Source: Rhineura floridana
Taxonomy: Eukaryota; Chordata; Lepidosauria; Squamata; Rhineuridae
Reading direction: 5' to 3'
Assembly: GCF_030035675.1 (NCBI RefSeq)
Contig: NC_084480.1
Span: forward strand, 130,522,738 to 130,586,737
DNA length: 64,000 nt
The stretch's first letter is position 1. Each line of letters begins with the position of its first letter. The position numbers were made by a program, and so were the translations under genes. The notes under the pieces were generated by a model. It was not told where the DNA came from. It did no database searches and worked only from the letters and a program-made list of their open reading frames with translations. Below, one piece after another: positions 12,501-27,500 of the stretch.

Positions 12501-15500
12501 TGTACACTGCCTCAGTAATTTGTATGAACAATCTTTAAGGCAGCTTGATGTTACTACCCTGTATGACAAATGGAAGCCTGACAAGTGCATCCTATACAAG
12601 TGTACTAAAATAAAAGGCACACTGTGTTCAATATAGCTTACTCCCTAGTAATTGTGTTTAGGATTGCAGCATAAAGGCATCTACTGACATAATTCATGTA
12701 AGATATGAATCAAAAAAATTCTTGGTTCACACTGCTATGCAACACTAGCTATTAAACAAAGCAGTTAATTTCTGGCATCAATAATCAGAGGCTAAGTCCA
12801 AATTGCTTGCCTCTCCTAGCAGAAGTTTATTTTATCTAATAACCACCAGAGATCATCAAAAAGCAGGACTTTATACAAAGAGGTCAATTTTGACAAGATT
12901 TTTGAAGGTTAATTTCTATACACACAATTTATTAAGCATGCCATTGCTGGCTTTGCTCTACGATTACTTATTTGGCACAGTTTTAAACTACACAGAGAAC
13001 AAACTGTCAATTTTATGCCTGTTTTTAAAACAATGGATTATCCCTAATATCCAAGAAGCATCCTCCACACAAATTTACTTTAACAGCTCCAGAGCAGCGA
13101 GAAGATCATACCTATTCCAAATTCTACACACCATTACAAATTGCCATGTAGTGTGCTAAGTTAACTTGGTTGCCTACTGGCAGAGTAACAAATTGCTTTG
13201 GAAAAATCAACTGACATCTCGTGTTTAAGTGTGTTTCTGTTACCTGGAGAGTTTTCCAACAGCTGAATAGGCCACTGACAACAATTTGGGGTCCTTGAAT
13301 TATATATAAAAAAAGTCAGTCAGCAGAAAAGTGAGAGTAACAATATACATTCAGGTTTCCATTGTCATTTTCCCCAAATTATTACATTTCATTCTACATC
13401 TTCCTTCCCATATTTTTTCTAATTAGACAAAGTTTCAGAGATACAAAAGCTTCAAAAATGCAATAATCATCGAAAGCAAGCCATTTTAGGAGTGCAGATG
13501 GGATTGTGTTCTGCACGAAGAGATGAAAAATCACAGCATATGGCAATAAAACTACCTCTAGTTCTTTAATTTGATTTGTCATGAGGAAGAAAAGGAGACT
13601 TGGCACATGCAGAACTGCAGATATAATAAGATGCTCTATGACAAGACCTTGAAACAACATGTAGGTTTGAGCAATGTAATTCCAGATACAATCCAGGAAT
13701 CATTTGCATAATTTGGTCCTATATAAGATAAAGCAAACTTTATTCAAATGTTACAGCCACTTGTAGATCTCTGGTGGTCTCCGAGATAGGAGAAGCAGAG
13801 CAGGTAGGTGTAATATATTTCCCTGACTGTGCATAGGAAACTGGGTAGAGTATCAATGTGTTCTGGGGCCTGCACACACACCAAGACATATAATATGGGC
13901 TATATACCATATAACAGCTATTAGTGCCAAACCTTTTTGTGGCTTGGAGATTTTGCATCTGCTTTGTCCAGCTCTGAAACTCTCCTGGACAGGAAATTAC
14001 TACAAAGTATGCCTTGGCTTTGCTGGGACACTCTCATTTGCGCTGATGCATGAATGAGGAGGGTCCGGCCCCCATAGCTGAACACACACTGCGCATTGCA
14101 ACCACATGGTATTACACATGGGCTAAAATCATGAAGATTTACATTAGTGTAAAGCACATTTATTTTTGCAGTGGAACTGAGTGCACCAAACCATATACAG
14201 AGTTGCAGTCAAGTTGTCCTTATCAGTCTATTTGGAAAGTCTAGGAGACAACACCACACCTAATTTCAGGCATATTACTCCCTCTAATAGCAAATTCAGG
14301 TGGCGAGTGCCAAAAGAAATGGAGCCAATATGGAGAGAAACAAGAGGGAAATATGACCCTCCTTTAAAATAAACAGCCCAATGAGGACTGAGCATGCTCA
14401 GAAGCTGCAGAATGCTTGAATGCCAGAAAACAAACATGGTGTGGTATGGAAAACCAGATTGTCCTATTCTGAGGGAATGCATGGTATAGAACCCTGACCA
14501 GGAGCATTCCTATTAGGCAGGAAATACATTGTAACATTGCACTGCAGGTCCCACTTGTTTTCGTTATCCGTGCTAGCTATTGTATGTTTACTATTTCTTT
14601 TGAAGCAAATATCAAGTAATTCCCCAGATATTAAAAAATAATGTGCATGTTGACAAATTCCACAACAAATTTTACTCTCTAGAAAGATCTTTTGAACTCA
14701 CCTCTTTATATTCGTTAATCAGTTTTGTCAGTCCATTCAGAAGCATTGGGCCTAGTGGCTTTATCTTACTGTCGGGGCAACTAAATTCAACACATGAAAG
14801 AATAAGGATTTGATGTATTTTTAAAAAATCATTCTTAGCAAGAGATTTCCTTGATATAAAAGAAAATATTGGGCAACTCCTTCCCAAAGGAAGGCTTATC
14901 ACGTTTTGATGGCCAGTGAAAATCTGGCTATCCAAGAACATTTTTAGATGATAATGCTGTGCTAATGTGGCAGTTTTGGTATCTTTCTGTCACTTTCATT
15001 CACTTTTATGATTTAGTGTTCTATATTGTTTTGCTGTGCTTTGGTTTTAGGGTTTCATCCAACTAAACTTTATTCTCCAATTAAATAGTCATAATTTTAA
15101 TCCAACTATTTCTCTCTCTGTTGTTTTCTTATTGTTATTAAATAAGAAATATTAAAATGGTAATAATAAATCTTTCCTGATGGTATAACACCATTTTGTT
15201 CCTCAAGTGAACAAAAACCATGCACGCATAAACCTCCAGCTTACCACTAATTCACCATTCACCATTCATAATTTAACCACAGCTTGCCAACCAAGCTTAT
15301 GTTTGTGCATATGATGTCATGACTAGTATTAAATTACTTACATTACACAAATATGATGCACAAATTGAAGAGACAAGGTTCTCAGTTTTGCATTGGTATT
15401 TGCACCAAAAAGTCCATCATAGACCACCTAGCAGAAAAAAGAGCTCATTAAAAACAATATTGTTTCTAATTCTTTTCTGTAGGCACCATCATTTTTACAA

Positions 15501-18500
15501 AAGGAGGTATAATTAGGAAGCACATGTTGATGGGACTACATTAAAAAATTCCTCTCACAGTTTTTTGTATCCCACTGAAATTTCACAGCCCATCAAATTT
15601 ACTGTAATTGTCAATAAAAGTTCATGAAAAACAGGCTCTAAGATAAATTACACTTAAGAACGGTATTCCATATGCTATGCTTCACTGCATCAAGACTTGT
15701 TTAGCATAGACATGTTCTCAGTCTGGCATGTGCGCTATAGTGGAAGTACAGAAAACAGCACATCCAGTGCCTTAAAAGGTATAGCATTAGTCTAACTAGC
15801 ACACTCCATGATGATTCAATAATTGCCACAGCACATGACACAGAGGGACAGTCATAGGCCAAGGGCTTAGAATTGGGTTCTGAGAGGTTGAGAACTAGAT
15901 TACTGTGAGAGTGAAAACATTACCTGAATATTTGCAGGAAACGTTTCTGCAGCTTGCCTAGAGCGCAGAAGATGAGGGATTATCTTTAATTTAACCCGTG
16001 TGCTGACTGGATCACGTTTTAATTCTGGCTTCAGAACTGCTCCCTGTTATAAACAAATATGGGAATAATTAATGCAAATTACATAAAGCAAAAGTGTGAG
16101 ATACGAATGCAATAAAACTGAGGAATAAAACAATTACTATTTCAAAGGCCTGGACAAATTCTTCACAGATTTTAGTAAAAATCTAAAGAAAATAATTAAG
16201 TAAGCGATCCTGGGCATGTTTACTCAGAAGTAATCTGCACAGAGTTAAACAGGACTTACTTCCTAGTAAGCATGTTTAGGATTGCAGCAAAATACCTAAA
16301 TGGATTTCTAATTATAATAGTTTAAACACTCGTAAGTCTCAATACGAGAAGCTACCATGAAGAATCCTGCTTACAGTAGGGCCCCGCTTCACAGCGCTTT
16401 GCTTTACAACGTTCCACTAATATAGCGGTTGTGAATTGTAGAAAGGCCCCGCTTTACAGCACTTGTTCCGCTTTTATGGTGGTTTTTTGCTGCTGGGCGC
16501 CATTTTGGTCCATATAAGTCAATGGGATCCGCTTTACAGCGGTTTTCGCTTTACAGCGGGGGTCCAGAATGTAACCCACTGTATGAGCGGGGCCCTACTG
16601 TACTTATTAAGCAGACATCTTGTGAACAAACCAATGGACACTACACCAGGGTGATGGAGCTAAAAAGTAAGTATACCGGAGCCCTCCTGGATCAGACCAA
16701 AGGGCCATCTAGTCCAGCATTCTGTTTTTTACAGTAGGCGCAGAGAAGCCCACAAGAAGGTTGTGAAGGCAACAGTCCTCCCCACTGTTGCCCCCCCAAC
16801 TGAAATTCAGTGGCATGCCAACTCTGAACCTGGAAGTTCCATTTAGCTATTGTGGCCAGCAGCTGCTGCTACTTATCTTCCATTAGTTTGTCAAATCCTC
16901 TCTGAACCCCACTGAAGTGAAAGGGCAGAATTCCATAAATTAATGATGCCTTGTGTGAAAAAGTATTTTCTATTTCTTGTGTACTGAATATCAAATCCTT
17001 TTAAAAGGTCTAAAGTGCAAAATGATCTCATGAGTTCTGACCTTTCCTGAATGAGAATGATGATGTGACAAATACTTTTTTTTTTAAAGGCTATTAATCT
17101 TCTTCATGTGACAATGGATGTGGGTTACATAGCACTTCATGTATTTGTATTTGTCTCCGTCCATATGCATACCCTCCTTATGCATACTTCATTAATTAAG
17201 TCATCTTTAATGACTTAATTTTGTATCTAGGCAGATACTAACATCTTTTAAAACTCATTTCTCCATTTTGAGGAAAACAAAAGGTACAATTAGATAGCAA
17301 TTCACTTAAAATGGCTACCCATGGAAGGTTATTAAATGAAAGCAACATTTGCACCCAATTGCAGCTGGCTGCTATAGGCAGAAACAGCCCCCTTGGCATG
17401 TTAAATTCTTTCTTCTTCACTGCCAGGTTAGTGAAAGAGAAGAACAGCAGGAACATCAGATAACCCTGAATACCAAAACTGGGCCTGACTCACTATTTCA
17501 ACAAATAAAAGAACCAAAACTGCACATCTAAAGAGAAAATTATCTTTAGAATAAAAGCAGAATTCACTGAAATAAAAAAAGAACATAGATCCAGGAGAGC
17601 AGTCTTACCTCCTTGGTTTTCAGTGGTATGTCCCCAAGGTACACTTTATATAGCTTGTTGATGATGACTGGATTGTTCCAGTCTATTAAACTAAAAGATG
17701 TTAAAAAGGATACATATTTGTTAAAGTAGCAGAAGTAATTATGTTTACATTATTCCAAGTGAAATTTGTTAGTTGCCAGAAAAGCATCGCTTTATCTCCC
17801 ATGCTATATATTTTCAGTATTTTTTTTCTCCATTTCCCCCTCCCCCAGGCCTTCACATCTCTAGTCCCCACCAGGAAAGCAGCAGCTAAATGCATCTCAA
17901 GACTATGGCCAGGATCCAAAACTTATTCATTTGGTTTCACATAGATAAGACTTTAGGCTTCTGTTTCTAGAAGATCAGCTCCTAGTGCCATATAGCAAGC
18001 CACTTTTGAATCTGAAGGGACCATCAGAGGGGGGGGGAGGGAGAGGGAGAGAAAGAAGCAGCCCCACTCCTGAACCAAGTATGAAATAGGGGTAAGCTAC
18101 ACCAGCATTAATTACCCTGGTGTAAATTATACTAGCTTCCTACAATTTGCATTGCTCTGTTAGTAATTATTTTGTATTTATTTTTAATTCCTCCCATTCC
18201 CTCTCCCTCCATTCCTTAGTATGTCTTATTCTGTAACATCCCCAGTAAAAGTTGGTTAGCCCAAAGTAGGACTCTGGATCCTAGAATACACATTTTGATT
18301 TGATATAGTAATTGTTCATTAATATATTTTATTTATAACATTTATATTTTTCCTATTGTAACTTTTCAAATGAGTTATAGCATTACCCTCACTACCCCAG
18401 TTATCAATTTACAATATTTTAAGTGCGAGAGCATAGGATCCCCTTATCATATGAAGAGAGGTTGTGTTGGAACAATTTAAGCCCTAAAGTCTTTCAAATG

Positions 18501-21500
18501 CAAAGCTGTGGCCTGCACACAGAGGGAGAGATCCAACCCAGCACAAGCGTGTGTTCATGTGTGCAACAGGGCTTCTCCTTCCTTTCCTCCCCACTGCAGC
18601 CCCCTGTGCACCCAAAGTATCTGCTCTCAAGGACTGGGACCCTCTGGAGCAGATTTGGTGGTGCAGGGCATGCTGCACAGAGGGAGAACAGAAACCACAA
18701 GTAACATTACCAAACTGATTTCTGTAAAACAAGCAGGCAAGACATTGTTGGATGTTTCCCTGAGAAATTAATTTCTTTTCAGATATGTGCTTTTCCAACC
18801 TGTGACAACCAAGAAATACTCTCAAATTCCAACAGCAAAGTGAAAGGAACACCATTACTGAAATGACAGCAAAGTCATAACAGATGCATAATCAATAAGA
18901 CAGTGGTAAATCTGGGCATTGCACATTTACTTCCAAAAGAAATGACATGATAAAATTCCAGAAACAGTCTTAAATATCAGAAATTGCTATGAGCATTCTT
19001 TCCTATGTCAGATGGGTTCTAAAGAGGCTGTGACACTGTTGGCTTAGAGGAGGAAAGGCAATCCTCATCACCTATATATGCAAGGATTTGCTTGGTGCAG
19101 AACTATTATATCCATATTCTCCAAGGATGGATAACAAATTTTACATTCCTAGGTGCCAGCATCAAATAACTGCAAGGCTGCCCAGGTTTTAAGAACCTTA
19201 GGAGAGACCCTTCTTTTCATCCCACCAACATGTGCAGCACATTTGGCAGAAACTGCAGAAAAAGTGCTCCAGGCTCTAGAACTCCTTAAAAGACACTTGG
19301 CTAGCCCCATCTCTGATTACCATCTGCCAGTAGATAAAAACATTTTTAGTTAGGCAGACCCTTGGCTCAGAAGCTGACATGTAAATGTATGGTAACTTGT
19401 TTTTTATTGATGTCTTACCTGCCTGGCTTTTAAGATTGTACTTTGTTGCATCTTTTATTGCTGTTGGCTGCCTTGAGCACCATTAGGTGGAAAAGAGAAA
19501 TACAAGAGAAGGAGCTAAAAGAAGCTCTCATAGTCATATGCCTGGAATTTGTCTAGCCTTATTCTCTTCAAAAAGATAAAAACTGCCCACCTAGAAACAA
19601 GGGAGAGGGGTCCTACAATATGACAGCATCAAAAAGTTAGTAAACACCATTGTCTATGCCACTGTAATAAGCAAGATTTTCTAATCAGCAAATGGAAGGA
19701 TTTTTAATATTTAAGCTTCACTTTCTATTTAAAAAACAATTCTAAGTTTTAAAATTACAAGTCATTACCTTTGCTTGCTTTTGAGTTCAAGATCTGCTGC
19801 AGTGGCTACACTGTGACGTGTGTCGCTGGAAGCAATGACCAGGTGTATTACAGCTTCAAGTTCAGGCACCTGCTCAGCTTCAATAAATTTCACAATGCCC
19901 AATTTACACTGCCCAGCAATGCCAGGGGTGGGGGGAAAAGAAGGAAAATCAATTAGTCTGATCAGGCACATGGTCCACAAGCGACACTAACTAGGACTGA
20001 GATTTTATTTTATTATAACCACAGGATGGTAGAAGCAGATAAAAATTGGCAGCCAGTTCATCATAGGCTATACTATAAGAGCGTTAATGGGGCAAATACC
20101 TCACACACACACACACAATAAAATATCCCCAGCCACCATAAAGTATTACTGTTGGCACTGGCAAGGTAGCTGGGACTGGATTTGCAACAGCCAGATGAGT
20201 AACAAGGCTTTCTGCAATTCTCATAATAATGCATGTATGGAAGATAGCACTTGACCACTACAAATCTACACTATCCTATATTTGGCCTTCCTATATTTGG
20301 ACTACATCCAACTAAATTATACTCAAAGGAGACCCATTGATATTTAGTTAGTTCTGTCCCTTAATTTCAATGGGTCTGCTCTGAGTAGGATACAATCTTT
20401 TGCATTTTATATTTTATATTGCCACCAGATCACAAGTGGGTCAGGCCTCAAATGTGCATCCCCTTCTATGTCTAAATGTTATAGGAGAGAGTGGGAAGCA
20501 TGCAATCATATATTTGGCTCCCTTAGCAGCTGAGTTAACATGCATACATTTGGCAACTTTTGCACCACTCTCAGACATACCCTCCCACTGCAATGTGTTT
20601 GCTTTACCTGTTCCAACTGTTCAGGTGTCCATGGACTGTCTCCAATTACCCGCCTGGCTGCATAAAAGCTCATCCCTGGAGGAGGCTGAGGGATCCCAGA
20701 ACCTCCAGAACTACTTGATGAAGAGGAGCCCTGTCCTGTTGGTGTACTCTGGCGACTCTGGGATTCATTCAATACATATCTAGAGGAAGAAAAAGGTCAG
20801 GGTGAGCTAGTGGGTGGATCATATGAAGGACAGTACAGACTATGCCAGTAACAAGTTGCTCAGACTGAAGAACCTAGCCAGAGTCAGCAACTTTGTAAGA
20901 CCTGGGGGAACCCTAGCAGCTCTCTGTGTAACATGATCACTAAACAGCAATCTCTCTAAAGATCTCATCTCAGTAGCCAGTTTTTGCTCTCTTATTTAAA
21001 CAAAGAGACTTCTTATGGGTAACATAAAATGTTTATTCTGTTACCATATGACCCCACTGCTAATTAGCTCAAAAGCAAGTACAACAAATATAAAAATACA
21101 GCAATTCTGTGAAAAATAAATATCACTGTTTTAAATACAACAACAAAGCTTTACTGCATATAGCCATAGGCCTTTGCAAAATACAAAAGGGTTTTACAAT
21201 AAAAGCAGGGTTAAAACATCAGATAGGTTAAAATAGGCCGGAGTTTAAAAGATGTTATAGGTCTTAATGTGGCTCGCTCGCAGCTTTTTGGCGGCCAGCA
21301 CAAAATTAGCCACGGAAAGTATTACTTGTTTAGCATTATCACCTAGGAGCTCCACTATCAACGCCCGGGAGCAATTGCCTGGGCGCAAGTGAATATATTG
21401 GGCCAAGAATTTCCTTCTGGGATCCTCATATAGCGGGCAGTGTAGCAGGTAGTGTAGCAGGTAATGGGACATGTCTTCTATACAGTTACACCCATAAATG

Positions 21501-24500
21501 CATCTCCGTTCCTTGGTTGGAATCCCCAAGTATCTCTCATCGAGGAAGGCTGAGGGCATCATTTGGAACCTAAGTTCCGTGAAAGCCCTATGAAGGGCGG
21601 CGTATGACAAAACCTCAAAGTAGCGTGATCTGGCGTGATTAACTTTGAATAGGGGGTACCAAGGGGAAAAGGGGGCAACAGCAATAGTTTCCCGATCTTG
21701 GCACGCATCATAATCGAAGATCCACTTCCTAAGGCCATGTGGACTAAGGCTTAGGAATTCCCTCATGGATAGATTGTACATCTCCAACTTTACCTGGCAC
21801 CGGAGGGCCCACCCCCCGTTCTTAAGCTGCTCCGACCAACAAAGTTTACTGAGAGAATGCTCATCCATCCTATATATTCTGAGCCAGTATCTAAAGTAAG
21901 CTAGATCGATTCTGGCTGCAAGTGAAGGGAGACCAAGCTCCGCTCTAAGGTGAGCTGCAGGGGCCCCAAGAGGGAGTCCCAATATCTGTCTCATGAACTT
22001 ATTTTGCAGGGCTTCTATCTTGTGTTTGACAGTTTCCCCCCACAGTTCTGCCCCGTAAAGCATGTGAGCTAAAGTTTTGGCAGCAAAGACCTTAAGCATG
22101 GGATTAACAAATTGGCCCCCTCTTGTGTAGAAAAACCTTCTGAGCTGACATAACTATCTGTTGCCTGAGAGTGTAATTGCCTTCATGTGCGGCTTTCATG
22201 AGAGTTTCTCACTGAAACACAGTCCCAGGTATTTGAATAGGTGGGCCTGTTCCAATTGGTGCCCGTTAAGGACCCAGTTGGAATTGGGCTTCCTCTTACC
22301 AAACACCATAATCTTGGTTTTGGAATGATTGACTGATGCTGCTCCTTGCAGAAAGTGCTGAGCTGGGCTAGCATCCTTTTAAGTCCGATTTTATTCAGGG
22401 ATAGTAAAACCAGGTCGTCAGCATAAAGCAATAATGGGATCTTACGGTTGCCAGCTGATGGAGGGAAAAAAGAAGGGGAGGCCATCCCAGGAATGGTATC
22501 ATTAATGTAGAAGTTAAATAAGGGGCCAAAATGCATCCTTGCTTTACTCCTCTCTCCACCTGAATGGCACAAGATAAGGTTTTAAATAAAGCAAGTTAAA
22601 AGTTTTCAGACATCAGTGTTTTATTTCAATCAAGGGAAGACTGAGGGAATATTCAGTATGAAAAACAGCAGAGTCAATCAACAAGAGACCAGCAAACCCT
22701 TGTTATAAAAGGTATCAGATTCTCTTTAAATATTGTATAATATTTAATCATACACACGTATAACAGAATCTTCCATTTCTCAGGAACCACTTAATATGAC
22801 AGGTTTTCACTAAAATGGTAACCTGATATTTATTTATTAAATTTCTATCCCACCCTTCCTTCTAAAAGGAGCCCTTATCAGTGTAAATTAAATCTGTATA
22901 AATTTACAAATGAATAAAGCAATCATTATGAAGGAAAGCATTTTTGTTCTTAGATTATGTACATGTGTGTCATAGAAGGAACCAACTTGTGCATTACAAC
23001 TTCCATGGCCTAGCTTATTATTATTGTTGTTGTTGTTTATTAATTATAATTATTATCAACATCACCACCACCCGCCCTTCACCCAGAGGTTTCAGGACGG
23101 GTTACAACAATTTTAACATACATCATTAAAAGCAATTAAAACAACCTAAAATCACAGCATCACAAAAAATAGGATGGGTCCTACAAATGTACATCTCAGG
23201 TGACAAAGGCCAGGTAGAGAGGAGCAAAGATGTTATGTTCCCAATTGCTTAATTGTGGTGAATGCAATTGTGTGATCCACCATCATCGAGAGCACACATT
23301 CCCACCCCTGAAATTAACCACTGTTAACTATTACAGTAAGACAGACAGTGGTTACATTTTGGACTTACCAATACACAATGGTTCAGTGCTACATGAATGA
23401 GCCTAGTCTAGCCTCCTCCCAGGCTCACATGCTCCACCCTCTATTAGGAAGTTTTGTTTTCACTTTCCCTTAAATGCAGCTCATATTTTCTTCTAAACTG
23501 GGGATGGAAGATTGTGGTCTCACGCTAAATAGTGTCAACAAGCCAGCTTCATAAACCATGGTTTGAAGTTAGCATTTTAAAAAATGGGGAGGAGACTAGG
23601 CTCATTCACATAGCTCTAAACCATGATTTAGCATTACATCCAAATGTGGCCACTATCTCTGGTTAGCACTAAACAGGATTCCCCTTAACCCAGGATCAGA
23701 AACTATGTCTGAATCAGGCCCAAATACACGCAGTAATTATTTCGTGAGCTTCCGTGAGATGAATGATCTTAAGAATCAGCAGCAACTGATTTGCCCAGCA
23801 GTTTATAATTGATGTGAGGTAGAAAATGGGGTCTCAGACATGTTTCAGGCTTTGATCTGGCTCAATATAAGTTATAAAGCCTAGGATGCTTGCTAAGGGT
23901 TTTGAGCAGCTAAACCTTCAAGAGAGCAACACTTTAAAAATGAGAGCATTCCTACCCCTCCCTCAAACCCAGGGCCTTTAACAATTTTAACAATACTGGC
24001 CACACGCTTCAATGGGAACACAAACATTCCCAACTGCTTACATTACTTACCCATATGGCATAAGGAGAACATCCAGCATAAAATCCAAGAGCAGCTGCAC
24101 AGTCTTTGGTTTTTCAGCAAGATTAAATGGAGAAGCTGCTTTCAGAGGTTCAACAGGATATTTCATGTGAAAAAGGGTTGGTATTAGAAGGTGCATTAGG
24201 CTGAAAAACAATTATATTTACTGCAACTGTGAAACAAGACATCATGAATTATTAGTTTTCACTTGATATCTATGAAACCTATCATTGAGAGGGAAAGCAC
24301 ATTCATGTTCACAAGAAGCAAATGCTGGTAACATTAAGTCTACTTAAAAATTCATCTTTATTTTGGGTTATACGTATCCCAATTGAACATCTTCAAAATT
24401 ACACCAAAATGAACTAAACCTCATGGTGATTATACCCAAGATTATACTCAGTAGATTATACCCAAGATTATGATTCATCCATATGCGGTAGGAATGTTGC

Positions 24501-27500
24501 TTGACAAACAAAGCAAGATATTTAAAGTACTGTAAAAGTTCTAGCGCTGGACAGACAGGCTCATTGATCTTGTGATAAGTCGAGTGTGCCTCAGTTAAAG
24601 CAAACACCCAAAACTCCCTATCTGTTAAAAGCAATCACATCAAGGAAATAATTCTAGATTAGCCTTCCTAACATATTAGTTTTCTGCAGATAAGATTTTC
24701 ACACTGGGAAACAGTCAAACCATGTGATGTTCCCTTCTCCAGTGTCTAATCTTGAAGTGGGAAGAAAGGTTGTACCACCTGATTTTCTTCTGAACATGAA
24801 CTTGCAGCCTTAAATACAATCAGGTCCATTAAAGGACATCCAAGATTTTTTTTTTTAAATGGGCAATTAAAATTCAGACAAGCCAAAAGAAGTTGTATGT
24901 TCAGGCCATTATACCTGTCTTGTTGGGGTTGAGGTTTTCCTTCCATTGCAGTAAGGAGAGTGGGAGCCAGCTCACATTGCTTTTCCACAGGTAAACGAGG
25001 GTAACCCATTTTAACATATATTATTGTAAAATTCTGCAAGAAGTACAAGATAAATCTTCACAGCACCATTGCAAGGAAATAGCAACATAAGGTATCTTTG
25101 TACAGCAATAAGAAACCTGAACAGAAGAATCCCCTTCTTGGCAAATGTCACCAAAATTCCCATATTTGTCAACTAGCCAAGTTCACCAGAAGTTCTACAA
25201 CCTCATTCACCTTGAGTGAGATTATTAAAATGCATTTTAAATAGGTCTGAATGCAGAAGCCCATTTCCTAACTAAAGTAAGTTGCCAGGAAGACATTACA
25301 CCAGTGCTCCAGGTACAAGTTAAGGTGCTGGATTTGCTGTTCAAGCCCTTAACGGATAGTGCCTAATATACACAGGAAATTATGTCCTTCCACAATAAAC
25401 TAGAAAACACCTATGAGCAAGTGTTTTTAAAGAGCAAACACACACACTTGGGAGGCTATCTAATCATTTTCAACTACCCTACTGACTTGTCAAAGCTTAA
25501 GCCTCACCCTGAAAATCTTTTTTTAATGTGAGATTAACTTTAGCGATGGAATGGGACAAGCTATAAAAAGAAATGAAAACAGGCAATCATCCAATTATCC
25601 AAAATTCTGACAAAAAAAGTTAAGCAAGTCTACAAACATGTAGATATTGTTTAGAAATTTAGGTTATCTAGCTCTTATTAGATACTCTTATATCTCCTAT
25701 GTCAACAAGAAGGGCTGTAGCTCAGTGGTACAGCACATGCTTTGCATTTAGAATGTCCCCGGTTCAATCCCCAGCATTTCCAGATAGGACTGGGAAAGGC
25801 TCCCATCTGATCCCTGAAAGAGCCACTGCTAATCAGTGTAGACAATACTGGACTAGACAGACCAATGGTCTGGCTTGGTTTAAAGCAGCTTCCTAACAAG
25901 ACTGGGCCCTTCTAATATGTTAAAAGCCATGCATGAAAAACCCTAATAATCTTCATTCAATACATGTTTTTCCCATCAATTCCAATGACATAACTATCTA
26001 AGGTTTAAAATGGCAAAATTATATTTATGAGACAACTGGATGCAAATTCTAACTGCGATGAGCCCTCATTTTTCAACAGCTGACATATTTTTAAGAAACC
26101 ACTTACTGTGACAAAGGACACTGCAGCAGGATCTTGGTACTGAACTAGTAAAGTCTCCACCGGCAGTTGGATTTTGGGACGACTTTTGATACGTTTGTTC
26201 AGGTGAACTAACAATTCCATAACCTGAAAGGGGAAAAATAATCCTCCTTGATTTGACCAAACTGGATTTGAATTCCAACATTACAAGTCCAAAATATAAT
26301 GCGCTGATCTAGACTACCAAGTGAAAATCTATCAAATATGCTATTTACTTCTCATGTAAACCCAAACCCAAAAAATGAACCAAGCCTTTATATTTTCCTG
26401 AACTAGAACAGAGCCCTGAACAATATTCAGGTTACCCGCTGAAAATAAAAAGTTTTACTTAAAGAAAAAATCTGACGGTACACTAACTGGCTCCAAGCAG
26501 AATAAGTTACAAGTATATAAAACTGACACACAGGAAGATTTTTAATCATTTTGTCTTTGTCTGTCTTCTGTACCCAGACAGCCCATACATACCTTTTTTC
26601 GTACTCCTTCCTGCGTACTGGAAAGTTTCAGAAGAACAGGAGGTAGGAATTTGGATATAATATTCTGCAATTGCTCATCTGTTTCTGCATGGCCAAGACG
26701 TAAGAAGACACGTTCAAGCTGATCTATGATAAAAAGATGAGAAACAAAGACTAATTCAGAACTAAAAAAAATCTACAACGAACAGCAAGATAGTTACAAC
26801 CCAACATTACTTATTCACCAATACATTGCCAAGATTGGATTTACTTCAGCAAAACATCTCATACAAACTGGAGGCTTGTATTAAGATATCAACAGTTCTA
26901 CTGCACCGCTTGTATGGCCATCTTAAAGGGTCACCCACGGTTTTTTAATTATTTGATTTACTTTGTAGCCATCCAGATCTCAAGAGGTCAATGTGATTAA
27001 CAAAATGTTAAACAAACTTTACTTACACACATCATGGCCTAGTCATACTTATCCACAGATATCAAAAGTTGTAATGAAGAAAAATGTCTTACACTATTTC
27101 CAGAAGGCAGGTTTATGTGTATGCATGCACCAGCTGTTTTGAAAAGGCTCACTTACCAGTGGCCCACAGCAGATAGAATACTAGCTTCTTCCAGAACATT
27201 GTTTTGGAGCCAGTTTCATCTACAGACATACTCTCATCTTCTTCAGAGTAAGTTCCCTGTTCCCGTCCCTCTATTCACCAGGTTTGTGTGATAGATTTGC
27301 TCTGATGGAAGTCACAGTTAAAGTCAAGAAATGGAGAAGTGCATTGCACTAAATAGGAGAAAATGGAGCAAGCATTCATGAGGCTGGCTGCCAGCTTGGT
27401 AACTATGGTTTGCTTATTGTTTGTTTGTCTATTTCATTAAATTTATATCCTGTGCTTCCTCCCAAAGGAGCCCAAGGTGGCAAACATATCAGTGATAAAA

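Noticed and set aside
20506-20607. Extension of the ECPAS exon 6 frame past its donor
   Set aside because: The open frame continues by chance; the GTAAAG donor at 20607-20602 and phase agreement with exon 7 fix the exon end.
25705-25780. tRNA-like A and B boxes
   Set aside because: They are the head of a dispersed SINE with a long unrelated body, not a tRNA gene with acceptor-stem pairing.
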